From Sphingobium sp. EM0848 (GTDB taxonomy: Bacteria > Pseudomonadota > Alphaproteobacteria > Sphingomonadales > Sphingomonadaceae): a DNA stretch of 64,000 bases. Location: NCBI RefSeq assembly GCF_013375555.1, contig NZ_JABXWB010000001.1, positions 2,995,501-3,059,500 of the forward strand. Reading direction: 5' to 3'. Below are positions 16,325 to 24,144 of this stretch, piece after piece. Positions within the stretch are counted from its first letter, which is position 1. Every line of letters begins with the position of its first letter. The notes under the pieces were generated by a model, which saw only the letters and a list, made by a program, of their open reading frames with translations, was not told the origin of the DNA and made no database searches. The position numbers and the translations under genes were made by a program.

Positions 16325-17652
16325 GCATGACCATGCCCCTGGCCGAACCGGCACCGGCCGCCCGCGAGAGTGCGGTGCGCCGGTGGCTGCGCGGCGCGCC
16401 GCCAGCGCTGTTCGCGCTCTATGGCGGCAGCGCGGCCTTCCTCGCCTATTCGGCGATGTACGCCTATCGCAAGCCGTTCGCCGTGGCCGAATATGCGCAT
16501 GTCGCGGGTTGGGGCTTCGCGCTGGATTACAAGGTCGCGCTCGTGATCGCGCAGATCATTGGCTACGCGCTGTCCAAGTTCATCGGGATCAAGCTGATCT
16601 CCGAGTTCCGCGCCGAACATCGCGCAACCGGCATAATGCTGCTGACCGGGCTGTCCGAACTGGCGCTGATCGGCTTCGCGCTGGCGCCGCCGCTCGTCGG
16701 GCTGGTCGCGCTGTTCGCCAACGGGCTGTGCCTTGGCATGATCTGGGGGCTGGTGTTCGGCTTCCTCGAAGGGCGGCGGGTTTCGGAAGTGCTGGGCGCG
16801 ATGCTGTGCGCCAGTTTCATCCTCGCTTCGGGCGCGGTGAAGTCGGTGGGCAGCGCGCTGATGCTCGCTGGCCTCGCCAATGAGCATTGGATGCCTGCGG
16901 CGACCGGGCTGGCGGCGGCGCCGGTGCTGCTTCTGTCCGTCTGGGCGCTCGCACAGCTTCCCCCGCCCACCGCCGAGGATGAGGCGGCCCGCGTCCGGCG
17001 CGTGCCGATGGGAGCGGCGGCCCGCATGGCCTTCCTGCGCGCGCATGCGCCGATGCTTGCGCTGCTCATCGGCATCTATGTGCTGCTGACCGCCTTCCGC
17101 GATTTCCGCGACAATTTCGCCGCTGAAATCTGGCACGAACTTGGCTATGCGGGCGAGGCGAGCATCTTCACCTGGTCCGAGCTGCCCGTGGCCGTGCTGG
17201 TGCTGACCGCGCTCGGCCTGCTGATCCGCGTGCGCGACAATCGCCGGGCCTTGCTGTGGAACTTCGCGCTGATCGCGGGCGGCCTGCTTCTCGTCGGCCT
17301 CTGCACGCTGGGCTTTCAGCTCGGCTGGCTGGGCGCGGTGCCGTGGATGATCCTGCTCGGCGCAGGCCTCTATCTCGCTTACACCCCGTTCAACGGCCTG
17401 CTGTTCGACCGGTTCATGGCGGCGGCAGGCACGCTCGGCAATGCCGCCTTCCTGATCTACCTTGCCGATGCGAGCGGCTATGCGGGCAGCGTCGCACTGC
17501 TGCTGCTCCGGAACTTCGGGCATATCGCGATCAACTGGATCGGCTTTCTGTGCATCAGTGCTTACGCGCTGTGCGGACTGGGGCTGCTCGCCCTTGGTCT
17601 CGCGGCGAGGCTTTGGTTGCAGGATCGCCGCCATCCCCATCTCCGCACTTAG
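16321..17652 (+). CDS. Inner-membrane transporter, DUF5690/MFS type
   Basis: A 443-aa polytopic membrane protein with about 12 hydrophobic segments between residues 35 and 430. Motif AFLAYSAMYAYRKPFAVAEY in the first segment and LISEFRAEHRATGIMLLTGLSELALIGF further on fit the DUF5690 family, which I place within or close to the MFS. A GTG start at 16321 overlaps the phnX stop (GTGA); ATGs at 16327 and 16333 are alternatives. As last gene of the operon it probably carries the phosphonate, or less likely exports a product, across the inner membrane, replacing the usual PhnCDE/PhnSTUV ABC system. Confidence 0.8.
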   Translation: MSMTMPLAEPAPAARESAVRRWLRGAPPALFALYGGSAAFLAYSAMYAYRKPFAVAEYAHVAGWGFALDYKVALVIAQIIGYALSKFIGIKLISEFRAEHRATGIMLLTGLSELALIGFALAPPLVGLVALFANGLCLGMIWGLVFGFLEGRRVSEVLGAMLCASFILASGAVKSVGSALMLAGLANEHWMPAATGLAAAPVLLLSVWALAQLPPPTAEDEAARVRRVPMGAAARMAFLRAHAPMLALLIGIYVLLTAFRDFRDNFAAEIWHELGYAGEASIFTWSELPVAVLVLTALGLLIRVRDNRRALLWNFALIAGGLLLVGLCTLGFQLGWLGAVPWMILLGAGLYLAYTPFNGLLFDRFMAAAGTLGNAAFLIYLADASGYAGSVALLLLRNFGHIAINWIGFLCISAYALCGLGLLALGLAARLWLQDRRHPHLRT

Positions 17653-17757
17653 TGCGGCGTCTCCTGCGGTCCCCGCGCTTCAGGGTTCCTCATTCATCTT
17701 GGAATGCGTCCGTCGGAGACGAGTTGGGGGTAATGTCTGGAGGCCGGACAGATGGCG

Positions 17758-17792
17758 GCCCCTGACGACGCGTGAGAAGCCTCGTCAGGGGC
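17758..17792. terminator. Perfect 11-bp hairpin between convergent genes
   Basis: GCCCCTGACGA (17758-17768) pairs exactly with TCGTCAGGGGC (17782-17792). It lies between the convergent transporter and oxidoreductase genes and could stop transcription from both sides, although neither strand has a U tract. Confidence 0.5.
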
Positions 17793-17806
17793 GCCCTCAG
17801 ATGAGC

Positions 17807-18703
17807 CTAGGCAGAGCGATATTGTGCAACAATCTCATTCACCATCCGGCGAACATCGTTGCGCCGATATCCGAGCAGAGCAGTTTCGCTTGCGTCCGGC
17901 TCATAGAACAGGTTGTTGCCGCGGCCCGCGAAAATCGCCGCGTCGGGCATCATGGGATGCTCCTGGTCGAGCACCGGCGGCACCGGCCGCCCGGCCGCTT
18001 CGAAGAACATGCCGAAATATTGTTGGTAGGAGAGGTTCTCGTCGCCGACCAGATAGGCTTTGCCGCCTTCGCCGCGCTCGATCGCGCCCTCGACCGCCTC
18101 GGCCAGCGACTGGGTGGAGATGAAGTTGACGCCGCCCCCCGGCGCGAAGTCGGGCATCGGCGCGAACTTGCCCTCGGCATATTGGGTGTAGGCGGCGAAC
18201 ATCGGCACGACCAACCCCGGCACCGCGCCCAGCACGAAGGGGGCGTTGACGCTGATCGCCTTGAAGCCGGGGCCGTTGAGCGCGCGGACGCCGTCGTCCG
18301 AATCCTTGCGGGATTCCACATAGCGATTGCCGGCGACGAGGTGCGGTGCCGCCTGCGGGTAGAAGCTGCCGACGTTGATTGCCACCTTCACGCCCGCGTC
18401 CTTGGCGAGTTGGAAGAAGCGCGGCACCGCGACCGAATTGACCTTCTTCCAATAGGTTTCGCTGTCCTCGCCCTCGGGGATGTGACGGACGTCTTGGCCG
18501 GCGCAGAACACAAGCGCGTCGAAACCCGCGGGGAAGGAAGTGTTGTTGATATAATCAATCTGGAGGAAGGGCAGGTCGCCCAGCGGCGTGCCCGCGGCCG
18601 GCGGCGTGCGTCCGGCGATGCTGACGTCGTGGCCTTTGGACTTGAGGTGGAGTGCGGCGTGGCCGCCGATCATGCCGGCACCGCCGACGACGATAATCTT
18701 CAT
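17807..18703 (-). CDS. NAD(P)-dependent epimerase/dehydratase-like oxidoreductase
   Basis: A 298-aa extended or atypical SDR. The nucleotide-binding motif GGAGMIGGHAALHLKSKGHDVSIAGR is at residues 7-32, and the C-terminal half has the substrate-binding character of epimerase-type proteins (GGKAYLVGDENLSYQQYF). The canonical YxxxK is represented by a degenerate NRYVESRKD, so classical SDR catalysis is doubtful. It follows the SDR gene at 18732-19559 after 28 bases and is likely cotranscribed under the divergent HxlR regulator. Substrate unknown. Confidence 0.8.
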   Translation of the reverse strand: MKIIVVGGAGMIGGHAALHLKSKGHDVSIAGRTPPAAGTPLGDLPFLQIDYINNTSFPAGFDALVFCAGQDVRHIPEGEDSETYWKKVNSVAVPRFFQLAKDAGVKVAINVGSFYPQAAPHLVAGNRYVESRKDSDDGVRALNGPGFKAISVNAPFVLGAVPGLVVPMFAAYTQYAEGKFAPMPDFAPGGGVNFISTQSLAEAVEGAIERGEGGKAYLVGDENLSYQQYFGMFFEAAGRPVPPVLDQEHPMMPDAAIFAGRGNNLFYEPDASETALLGYRRNDVRRMVNEIVAQYRSA

Positions 18704-18731
18704 GGACTTGTCTCCGGAATTTGAAGTGAAA

Positions 18732-19559
18732 TCAAAAAATCAGGCCGTCGGTGGGAATTACTGGCACGTTCGTCCACTTGCCCTCGGCGGTGCGATACCA
18801 GCCCGACGCCGCCAGCGCGCCGCCGTCGATGTTGAGCGCCACGCCCGTCATCCACGAGGCCAGCGGACTCGCCAGGAACAGGATGCCACCCGCCATGTCC
18901 TCCGGCGTGCCGAAACGGCCGAGCGGGATCCACTGCTTGATCGAGTCCTTATATTCCGGCTTGATATACTGGCTGATCGCGACCTGCGGTGTGTCGGTTG
19001 TCTCGGGCGCGATCAGGTTGACGCGGATGCCCTCGGGCGCGAGGTCGAGGGCAAGGCTCTTGGTGAAGCCAATGATCCCGGTCTTGAACGTCGAATAGAC
19101 TGAGTTGAACGGGATGCCGCGATAGCCCTCGATCGAGGATACGCTGATGATGCTGCCGCCGGCCCCGCGCTTGCGGATCAGCGGGATCATCGCTCGCGTC
19201 ACCGAGAAAAGCTGGCGCATGTTGGTGGCGTAGAGCCGCTCAATATCTTCGTCAGTGTGATGTTCGAAGCGCTTCACGATCATCAGGAAGTCGCCGACAT
19301 TGTTGACCAGCACGTCCAGCCCGCCAAATCGCTGCTCGATTGTCTTGGCCAGTGCGTCCACGTCCGACTGAACCGTTACGTCACCGTCGACGACGAGATG
19401 CTGGTCACCCAGCGCCGCGCGTACGTCGGCAGCGCGGTTCGCGTCTTTCTCGATGGTGACGACAGTGGCGCCCGCTTTCGCGAAAGTCTCGCATGTCGCG
19501 CGGCCGATGCCGGCGCCGCCGCCCGTGACGAGGGCTATTTTCCCCGCAAAGTCGATCAA
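18732..19559 (-). CDS. SDR-family oxidoreductase
   Basis: A 275-aa classical short-chain dehydrogenase. The NAD(P) motif is TGGGAGIGRAT (residues 12-22), followed by NNVGD (the NNAG equivalent) near 90, the catalytic serine block IISVSSIEG near 140 and YSTFKTGIIGF with catalytic Tyr and Lys near 155. It ends with MTGVALNIDGG. It would oxidise or reduce an alcohol/carbonyl. It is the first gene of a two-gene unit divergent from an HxlR regulator. Confidence 0.92.
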   Translation of the reverse strand: MIDFAGKIALVTGGGAGIGRATCETFAKAGATVVTIEKDANRAADVRAALGDQHLVVDGDVTVQSDVDALAKTIEQRFGGLDVLVNNVGDFLMIVKRFEHHTDEDIERLYATNMRQLFSVTRAMIPLIRKRGAGGSIISVSSIEGYRGIPFNSVYSTFKTGIIGFTKSLALDLAPEGIRVNLIAPETTDTPQVAISQYIKPEYKDSIKQWIPLGRFGTPEDMAGGILFLASPLASWMTGVALNIDGGALAASGWYRTAEGKWTNVPVIPTDGLIF

Positions 19560-19579
19560 AGTGGCTCTCCTGATGGAAT

Positions 19580-19649
19580 GGTTCGTATTTTTATGATGAT
19601 TATGCTACGCACGAACCGATGGCAATCAGGCACCTTTTGGAGTGAAGGT
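19580..19649. promoter_or_regulatory. Candidate operators between the SDR operon and hxlR-type gene
   Basis: Two inverted repeats lie in the divergent region: GGTTCGT (19580-19586) with ACGAACC (19611-19617), 24 bases apart, and ACCTT (19632-19636) with AAGGT (19645-19649), 8 bases apart. HxlR-type dimers bind short dyads in such regions. Which one is used is not decidable by eye. Confidence 0.35.
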
Positions 19650-19678
19650 AACTTTTTGGGAACTATGGGGGCGATTCG

Positions 19679-20065
19679 ATGATACAGGATAATTATCCCG
19701 CGCTGTCCTTGGAGATCATGGACCTGGTCGGCGACAAATGGACGCTGCTGTTGGTCTATACGCTGGGCGACGGGGCACTGCGTTTCTCCGAATTGCGTCG
19801 CCGCGCGATGCCGATCAGCCAGAAGATGCTGTCGCAGACGCTACGCGGGCTGGAACGCCACGGCATGGTCGACCGCAACGTGCTGCCGACCGCGCCGCCG
19901 CATGTGGAATATGCGCTCACCGATCTCGGCCGCACTTTCCTCTCGGCGGCGAAGGTGATCTGCCAGTGGACCAAGGATAATCTGGCGGAATTGCAGGAGG
20001 CGCGGGCGAGGTTCGACACGGAGCGGCGGGCAGTGGATCAGCCGCGTGCGGGCTTCCGGCACTAG
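19679..20065 (+). CDS. HxlR-family transcriptional regulator
   Basis: A 128-aa winged-helix regulator: SLEIMDLVGDKWTLLLVYTLGDGALRFSELRRRAMPISQKMLSQTLRGLERHGMVDR covers the recognition helix and wing start, and VEYALTDLGR is the family's wing motif. Family members sense aldehydes, quinones or redox stress and usually control a neighbouring oxidoreductase, here the divergent SDR genes. There is no conserved N-terminal redox cysteine. The stop codon TAG (20063-20065) is part of the first palindromic repeat at 20062, so the repeat has probably set the C-terminus. Confidence 0.9.
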   Translation: MIQDNYPALSLEIMDLVGDKWTLLLVYTLGDGALRFSELRRRAMPISQKMLSQTLRGLERHGMVDRNVLPTAPPHVEYALTDLGRTFLSAAKVICQWTKDNLAELQEARARFDTERRAVDQPRAGFRH

Positions 20066-20137
20066 TGACCCGAATCTGAAGTTCGTCACACTATTGGGCA
20101 GGCGCTGAGCGAACTTCAGATTCATCAGGGTCACTAG
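20062..20137. repeat. Long palindromic repeat A
   Basis: Arms start CTAGTGACCC and run into GAATCTGAAGTTCG (20062-20085); the opposite arm is its complement (20110-20137). They match fully except for four bases (TGAT) missing from the left arm. The 24-base centre is unrelated. This looks like a MITE- or REP-type element rather than a terminator, since no U tract follows. Confidence 0.7.
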
Positions 20138-20152
20138 CAAATATATGTTTCC

Positions 20153-20228
20153 AGTGTGGTTTATGGATTTGAAATACGCTCCCCACCTGGCCGCTATAAT
20201 GAGGCGTATTTCAAATCCACCACACTAG
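20153..20228. repeat. Long palindromic repeat B
   Basis: Left arm AGTGTGGT-TTAT-GGATTTGAAATACGC (20153-20179) and right arm complement (20204-20226) match completely apart from a 4-base insertion TTAT in the left arm. It ends in CTAG-like sequence as repeat A does and starts 15 bases after it. The two elements have different arm sequences but equal length (76 bp) and equal 24-base centres. Confidence 0.7.
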
Positions 20229-20301
20229 CGGCTGTAAGCTTCTTGGATGAATGAACGGGTGGTAGGGGGAGCCGCCAAGGTCGGCTCCCTCTCACAAAGC
20301 C

Positions 20302-20742
20302 TTAGCGGCGACGCGCGTCGAGGCTCAGGCGGCCGGCGCCATAGGCGACGAGCTGAAGCAGCCCCCCTGCGATCGCGAGATTCTTGAAGAAGTGGATGAA
20401 CTGGTTCTGGTCAGCGAAGTTGGCGTGGAACGCGAGCGCCGTCGCCAGCGTGAACAGCGCCATGACCGCAGCGACCAGGCGTGTGCGATAGCCCGCAAGG
20501 AGGGCGGTGCCGCCGCCCACTTCCACCAGCACCGCGAGCGCGAAGCCAAGGGTCGCAAAGGGCAGGCCCGAGCCGGCGATCATCCCGATCGTCACGGCCG
20601 GGGCAGCGATCTTGGAAAGGCCCGAAAGCAGGAACAAGGGGGCCAGGAGAATGCGGCCGGCCAGCGGCACGGCGGATTGCAGAGCGGCCGGGCCGTTCAC
20701 GGTAACCGAAGCGGGGGCCGACAGGGTAGCGGACTGGGACAT
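20302..20742 (-). CDS. DoxX-family membrane protein
   Basis: A 146-aa four-helix membrane protein of the DoxX/DoxD-like group. The first helix LAGRILLAPLFLLSGLSKI contains the family's R-x-x-L-x-x-x-F-x-x-x-G-x-x-K pattern, and LGFALAVLVEVGGGTALLAGYRTRLVA the conserved glutamate before helix 3. Such proteins appear in respiratory or thiol-redox complexes. It lies downstream of, and on the same strand as, the LysR gene at 20851. Confidence 0.88.
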   Translation of the reverse strand: MSQSATLSAPASVTVNGPAALQSAVPLAGRILLAPLFLLSGLSKIAAPAVTIGMIAGSGLPFATLGFALAVLVEVGGGTALLAGYRTRLVAAVMALFTLATALAFHANFADQNQFIHFFKNLAIAGGLLQLVAYGAGRLSLDARRR

Positions 20743-20850
20743 GGGCTTTTCCTTCCTGATGCAGCGGGCCCGAATGGAGCGCCGCGGTGGGAAGGAATTG
20801 CCACGTCCCTCATGATCGAAAAGACGATTAAAATCGACCGTTAGGTTCGA

Positions 20851-21771
20851 TTATTTCGATAAGCTGTTTGCGGGTGTTTCAGCCTGCCGGCGAAAGCGCT
20901 CGATCAGCCATGCGCCAGCCGGTCCGGGCGGAGTGTCGGTCCGATAGATGGCGTCCATCCCATATTCGCCACTGATATTGTCGGGCATGTCGAGCACCAC
21001 CAGCCTGCCGCTTGCCAGATCCTCCTCGACCATGGGAAGCGGCATGTTCCCCCAGCCGATACCGGCTTTGAGCAGCATATGCTTGGAGCTGAGGTCGGCG
21101 AGCCGCCAGGTGCTGGTCCCGATCACCGCCATGTCGCGGCCCTGGGTCAGGGGCGAGCGATCGGTGAGAACCAACTGGACATGCGCGCGTCCCGCGCCGG
21201 GGGTATTGCGCCCGGCGAGCGCAAGCGGATGGTTGGGCGCGGCCACGGGCACCAGGCGGACGCTGCCGACGCCGATCCGCTCGACGCCATCGACCTGGAC
21301 CAGTGGGCCCGCGATGCCGATCGTCGCCACGCGGTCGAGGATCAGTTTCGTCACCCCTCCGAGCGATTCGACATAAAGGCGCAAGGTCACGGTCGGAAAC
21401 CGCTCACGAAAGCTGGTCAGCGCATCGACGACCCGGTGCTCGGGAAGCAGCGTGTCGAGCACGATGTGGAGTTCCGACTCCAGCCCCTGCAGCATGCCCT
21501 TCGACTTCGCGCGCAGATTGTCGATGCCATTGGTGACGGCTCTGGCTTCGGCCAGCACCATGCGGCCCGCCTCGGTCAGCTGCGGTTTGCGGGTGGTTTC
21601 GCGGTCGAACAATGTCAGGCCCAGCTGCGCCTCCAGATTGGCGATTGAATAGCTGATAACGGATGTCGCGCGATTGAGCCTGCGCGCCGCGCCTGCGAAG
21701 CTGCCGACATCCACCACGGTCAGCAGCACTTTCAACTGGTCCAGCGTGGGTGTGCCCGGCTCGGATATCAT
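20851..21771 (-). CDS. LysR-family transcriptional regulator
   Basis: A 306-aa LysR regulator with HTH at residues 8-65 (LDQLKVLLTVVDVGSFAGAARRLNRATSVISYSIANLEAQLG) and an effector-binding domain. It is divergent from the NTF2-like gene at 21946 and upstream of doxX on the same strand; either could be the target. The effector is unknown. Confidence 0.9.
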   Translation of the reverse strand: MISEPGTPTLDQLKVLLTVVDVGSFAGAARRLNRATSVISYSIANLEAQLGLTLFDRETTRKPQLTEAGRMVLAEARAVTNGIDNLRAKSKGMLQGLESELHIVLDTLLPEHRVVDALTSFRERFPTVTLRLYVESLGGVTKLILDRVATIGIAGPLVQVDGVERIGVGSVRLVPVAAPNHPLALAGRNTPGAGRAHVQLVLTDRSPLTQGRDMAVIGTSTWRLADLSSKHMLLKAGIGWGNMPLPMVEEDLASGRLVVLDMPDNISGEYGMDAIYRTDTPPGPAGAWLIERFRRQAETPANSLSK

Positions 21772-21945
21772 ATCGATTTCCTCGAACGTAATTGCCTATC
21801 TTATGCCGATTTCATCGCCAGTCCAGCAGGCATAAATCATCCCCGGCGTAAAGCTGCCGACGGCCGGCTCGCGGTTCATGGCCTGAACCGCGATGCGCGT
21901 TCCAAGGGGAATGTCGTCCTACGCAATCCCAACCGGAGAAACATC

Positions 21946-22308
21946 ATGACCGAGACCATTTCGACCCTGTTACTGCGCAATCTGAGCGATGTGTTCGGTG
22001 AAAACGATCCCGTGCGCCGGCGCGCTGCGGTCGACGAGATATTCGATGAAGATGCCGTGTTCTACGAACCTAACGGTGTGTATCGCGGGCGCGAGGAAAT
22101 CGATCGGATCGCAGGAGTCATCAAGGCCACTCATCCCGATTTTGAATATCAGCCGCTCGCCGAGCCGGAGGTGACGGGCGACGGCGGACGCGTGCGATGG
22201 GTGTCTGGCGTACCCGGCCAGGCCCCAGCCTATGCAGGAACGGATTTCATCGTCGCCCGGGACGGCAAGATCGTGGCCGTCTACCTGTTTTTCGACGAAC
22301 TGCCCTGA
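21946..22308 (+). CDS. NTF2/SnoaL-like small protein
   Basis: A 120-aa cone-fold protein. FDEDAVFYEPNGVYRGREEIDRIAGVIKATHPDFEYQPL is the typical N-terminal helix/strand layout of SnoaL-like proteins, and the last strands read DFIVARDGKIVAVYLFFDELP. Members are isomerases, hydratases or simple binding proteins, so no reaction can be given. A GGAGAAACATC site precedes the ATG. It is divergent from a LysR gene. Confidence 0.82.
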   Translation: MTETISTLLLRNLSDVFGENDPVRRRAAVDEIFDEDAVFYEPNGVYRGREEIDRIAGVIKATHPDFEYQPLAEPEVTGDGGRVRWVSGVPGQAPAYAGTDFIVARDGKIVAVYLFFDELP

Positions 22309-22689
22309 CCCGGTTGCGGCGGCGGCGAGGGGAAAGCCGCCGCCGCCGTTCCGGTCCGTGACCCGGCATTTTGCCGCCGGGGAAGCTAGGCGATGGCTTC
22401 CGCTGCCTCAGTGCGGTGCCCAGGCTTTCGCAATCTTGCATGTGGGAATGACGCCCGAGGCCATGCAGCGAATATTGCAGCAGCATATCGGGGTGAGCGA
22501 TCTCGTCGATCACTGAAAGACTGACGTCCTTGCCCTGGAATTCAGTGAAACAGCGGACGACGACCGGCACTCCGGATCGTGCCTTCCAATCTCTTTTCGA
22601 TTCCGGGGCAAGAACAGGAGTCTGCGTGTGATCGGCAGATTCTCAGCCGCGCGCAGTCGGCATGGAAGTCGGCCGATCATAGGATGAAC
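22309..22689. other. Intergenic stretch without a recognisable gene
   Basis: These 381 bases hold only short frames. A plus-strand end MTPEAMQRILQQHIGVSDLVDH (stop at 22514-22516) and a minus-strand stretch around 22400-22560 both look like pieces of lost genes. No tRNA, repeat or clear promoter is seen. Confidence 0.4.
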
Positions 22690-23220
22690 TCAGAGATCCG
22701 GGTCAGTTTGCGCGAAGTTAAGGAAGGTGGCGGTGAATATCGTTGCGCCAAGGTAGGCAAACGCATCGGCGAGTTGCCCGACACTCCAGCCAGCTTGCCG
22801 AGCTGTTTCCCAGGCAGCGTCGGACACGTTCCCCGCATTGGTGGCCGCTTCCCTGACCAAGCTGGCCAGCGCATCGGTCTTTGCGTCGGTTGTCGGGGAG
22901 TCCGTCGCTAAGGCTGCGATCTGTTGTTCGGTCCAGCCATTCATCCCGGCGATCCGGCTGGCGATCCGGATCATATAGTCGTTGCCGACCCCGGACGCGG
23001 CCGCGAGAGTCAGTGCCGCTCCCACCTTCGGGTCGAAGCTGGCATGTTTGGTCAGCGCCGCGCGTAGTGACGTGTACGCCGTCAGCACTGCCGGAGAATG
23101 CGCCATCTGGGCATGGAGGTTGGCCGGTCGTCCCCCCGGCGTGGCCTCGACGATCTTTTGCAGGAGCGGCTGCGAAGCAGCGGGCGCATCCGCGAGGGTG
23201 TGAGTAGGAATTCGGCTCAT
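22690..23220 (-). CDS. Carboxymuconolactone decarboxylase-family protein lacking the redox cysteines
   Basis: A 176-aa AhpD/CMD-like helical protein. The block VGAALTLAAASGVGNDYMIRIASRIAGMNGWTEQQIAAL corresponds to the family core, where active members have a CxxC and a nearby histidine and glutamate; here none of these cysteines exist and the whole protein has no cysteine. It is therefore not a peroxidase of the AhpD type. The ATG at 23220 is preceded by AAGGTGAC. It is last in a three-gene minus-strand unit after an MFS pump and an NmrA-like protein. Confidence 0.78.
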   Translation of the reverse strand: MSRIPTHTLADAPAASQPLLQKIVEATPGGRPANLHAQMAHSPAVLTAYTSLRAALTKHASFDPKVGAALTLAAASGVGNDYMIRIASRIAGMNGWTEQQIAALATDSPTTDAKTDALASLVREAATNAGNVSDAAWETARQAGWSVGQLADAFAYLGATIFTATFLNFAQTDPDL

Positions 23221-23271
23221 CAATGTCACCTTTCGTGCAGAGGTTGATGAATGCATCGGGCGCGTCGCGTC

Positions 23272-24144
23272 CTATGCGCCCTGGAGGAGCGCGTCCCAGT
23301 CCTGCGCCTTCGACCAGGACTCGAAGTCATGGAAGGTGACGTCGGGGAATTCACGACGGAGCGCCGCGCGATCGAAAGTGTAGCCGACACGGTCGAACCA
23401 CTCATACATGCTGACGGCATCTTCACCCATGCGTTGGCGGATGACATCCATCGGCACCTGGAAATAGTTGAATGGACGGCCGGTGATGCGTGACAGGGTG
23501 GCGGCGACATCGTCGCCCGTCAGCTCGTCGCCCCCGAGGTCGAAGCGTTTGCCGGCGAAGCGGCCTGGGTTTTCGAGGAGCCGAACGGCGACTGTGCCGA
23601 TATCCGCGACCGCGACCTGCGCGAGCCGCCGCGTTGGGGGGAGTGGTGTCGCGTAGATGCCCTTTGCAAGCTGCTCCCTGCCGAAATGGAGGTTCTCCAT
23701 GAAGTAGACCGGCGCCAACACCGTGGCTCGCACACCAATGCTGGCGATGTGCTTTTCAACCTCATATTTGCTGTCGAAATGCGGGACGCCCGTCTGCCGG
23801 TTCGCCGAGCCGACCGAGTTGAAGACGAGATGGACGCCGGCGGCCTTGGCCGCGTCCGCGGCGGAGATGCCCTGTCGGGTCTCCACCTGCGGGCCGCCTT
23901 CGAATGGCGTCGTCATCGCGAAGAGGGAGGTCGCACCTTCGAGCGCCTTGGTCAGCACGGCTGTGTCTTCCATCGCGGCGCGCACGAGCAGGACGCCGGC
24001 GCTTGCGAGTTCCCTGGCTTTTGCGGAGTCAGGATTGCGGATGACGGCGCGGACCTCGTGGCCGCGTGCGAGCAGGTTCTTCACCACGGTGCCGCCTTGC
24101 TGGCCGGTCGCGCCGGTAACGACAACTGTAAGTTTCTGGCTCAC
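23272..24144 (-). CDS. NmrA-like NAD(P)-binding protein
   Basis: A 290-aa atypical SDR. VVVTGATGQQGGTVVKNLLARGHEVRAVIRNP is the NmrA/QorB-type nucleotide-binding motif (residues 7-38). GVHLVFNSVGSANRQTGVPHFDSKYEVEKHI holds the degenerate active site and HSCAGA/YFMENLHF-like ATVLAPVYFMENLHF is characteristic for the family. Members are NADPH sensors or quinone reductases. The GTG start overlaps the MFS stop codon (GTGA), showing coupling. Confidence 0.88.
   Translation of the reverse strand: MSQKLTVVVTGATGQQGGTVVKNLLARGHEVRAVIRNPDSAKARELASAGVLLVRAAMEDTAVLTKALEGATSLFAMTTPFEGGPQVETRQGISAADAAKAAGVHLVFNSVGSANRQTGVPHFDSKYEVEKHIASIGVRATVLAPVYFMENLHFGREQLAKGIYATPLPPTRRLAQVAVADIGTVAVRLLENPGRFAGKRFDLGGDELTGDDVAATLSRITGRPFNYFQVPMDVIRQRMGEDAVSMYEWFDRVGYTFDRAALRREFPDVTFHDFESWSKAQDWDALLQGA

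Noticed and set aside
17758..17792. Attachment site of the tRNA-Phe island
   Set aside because: The inverted repeat shows no similarity to the tRNA-Phe 3' end and is better explained as a transcript hairpin.
20062..20228. CRISPR array
   Set aside because: The two repeats are palindromic, differ in sequence and are not spaced by unique spacers; no cas genes are seen.
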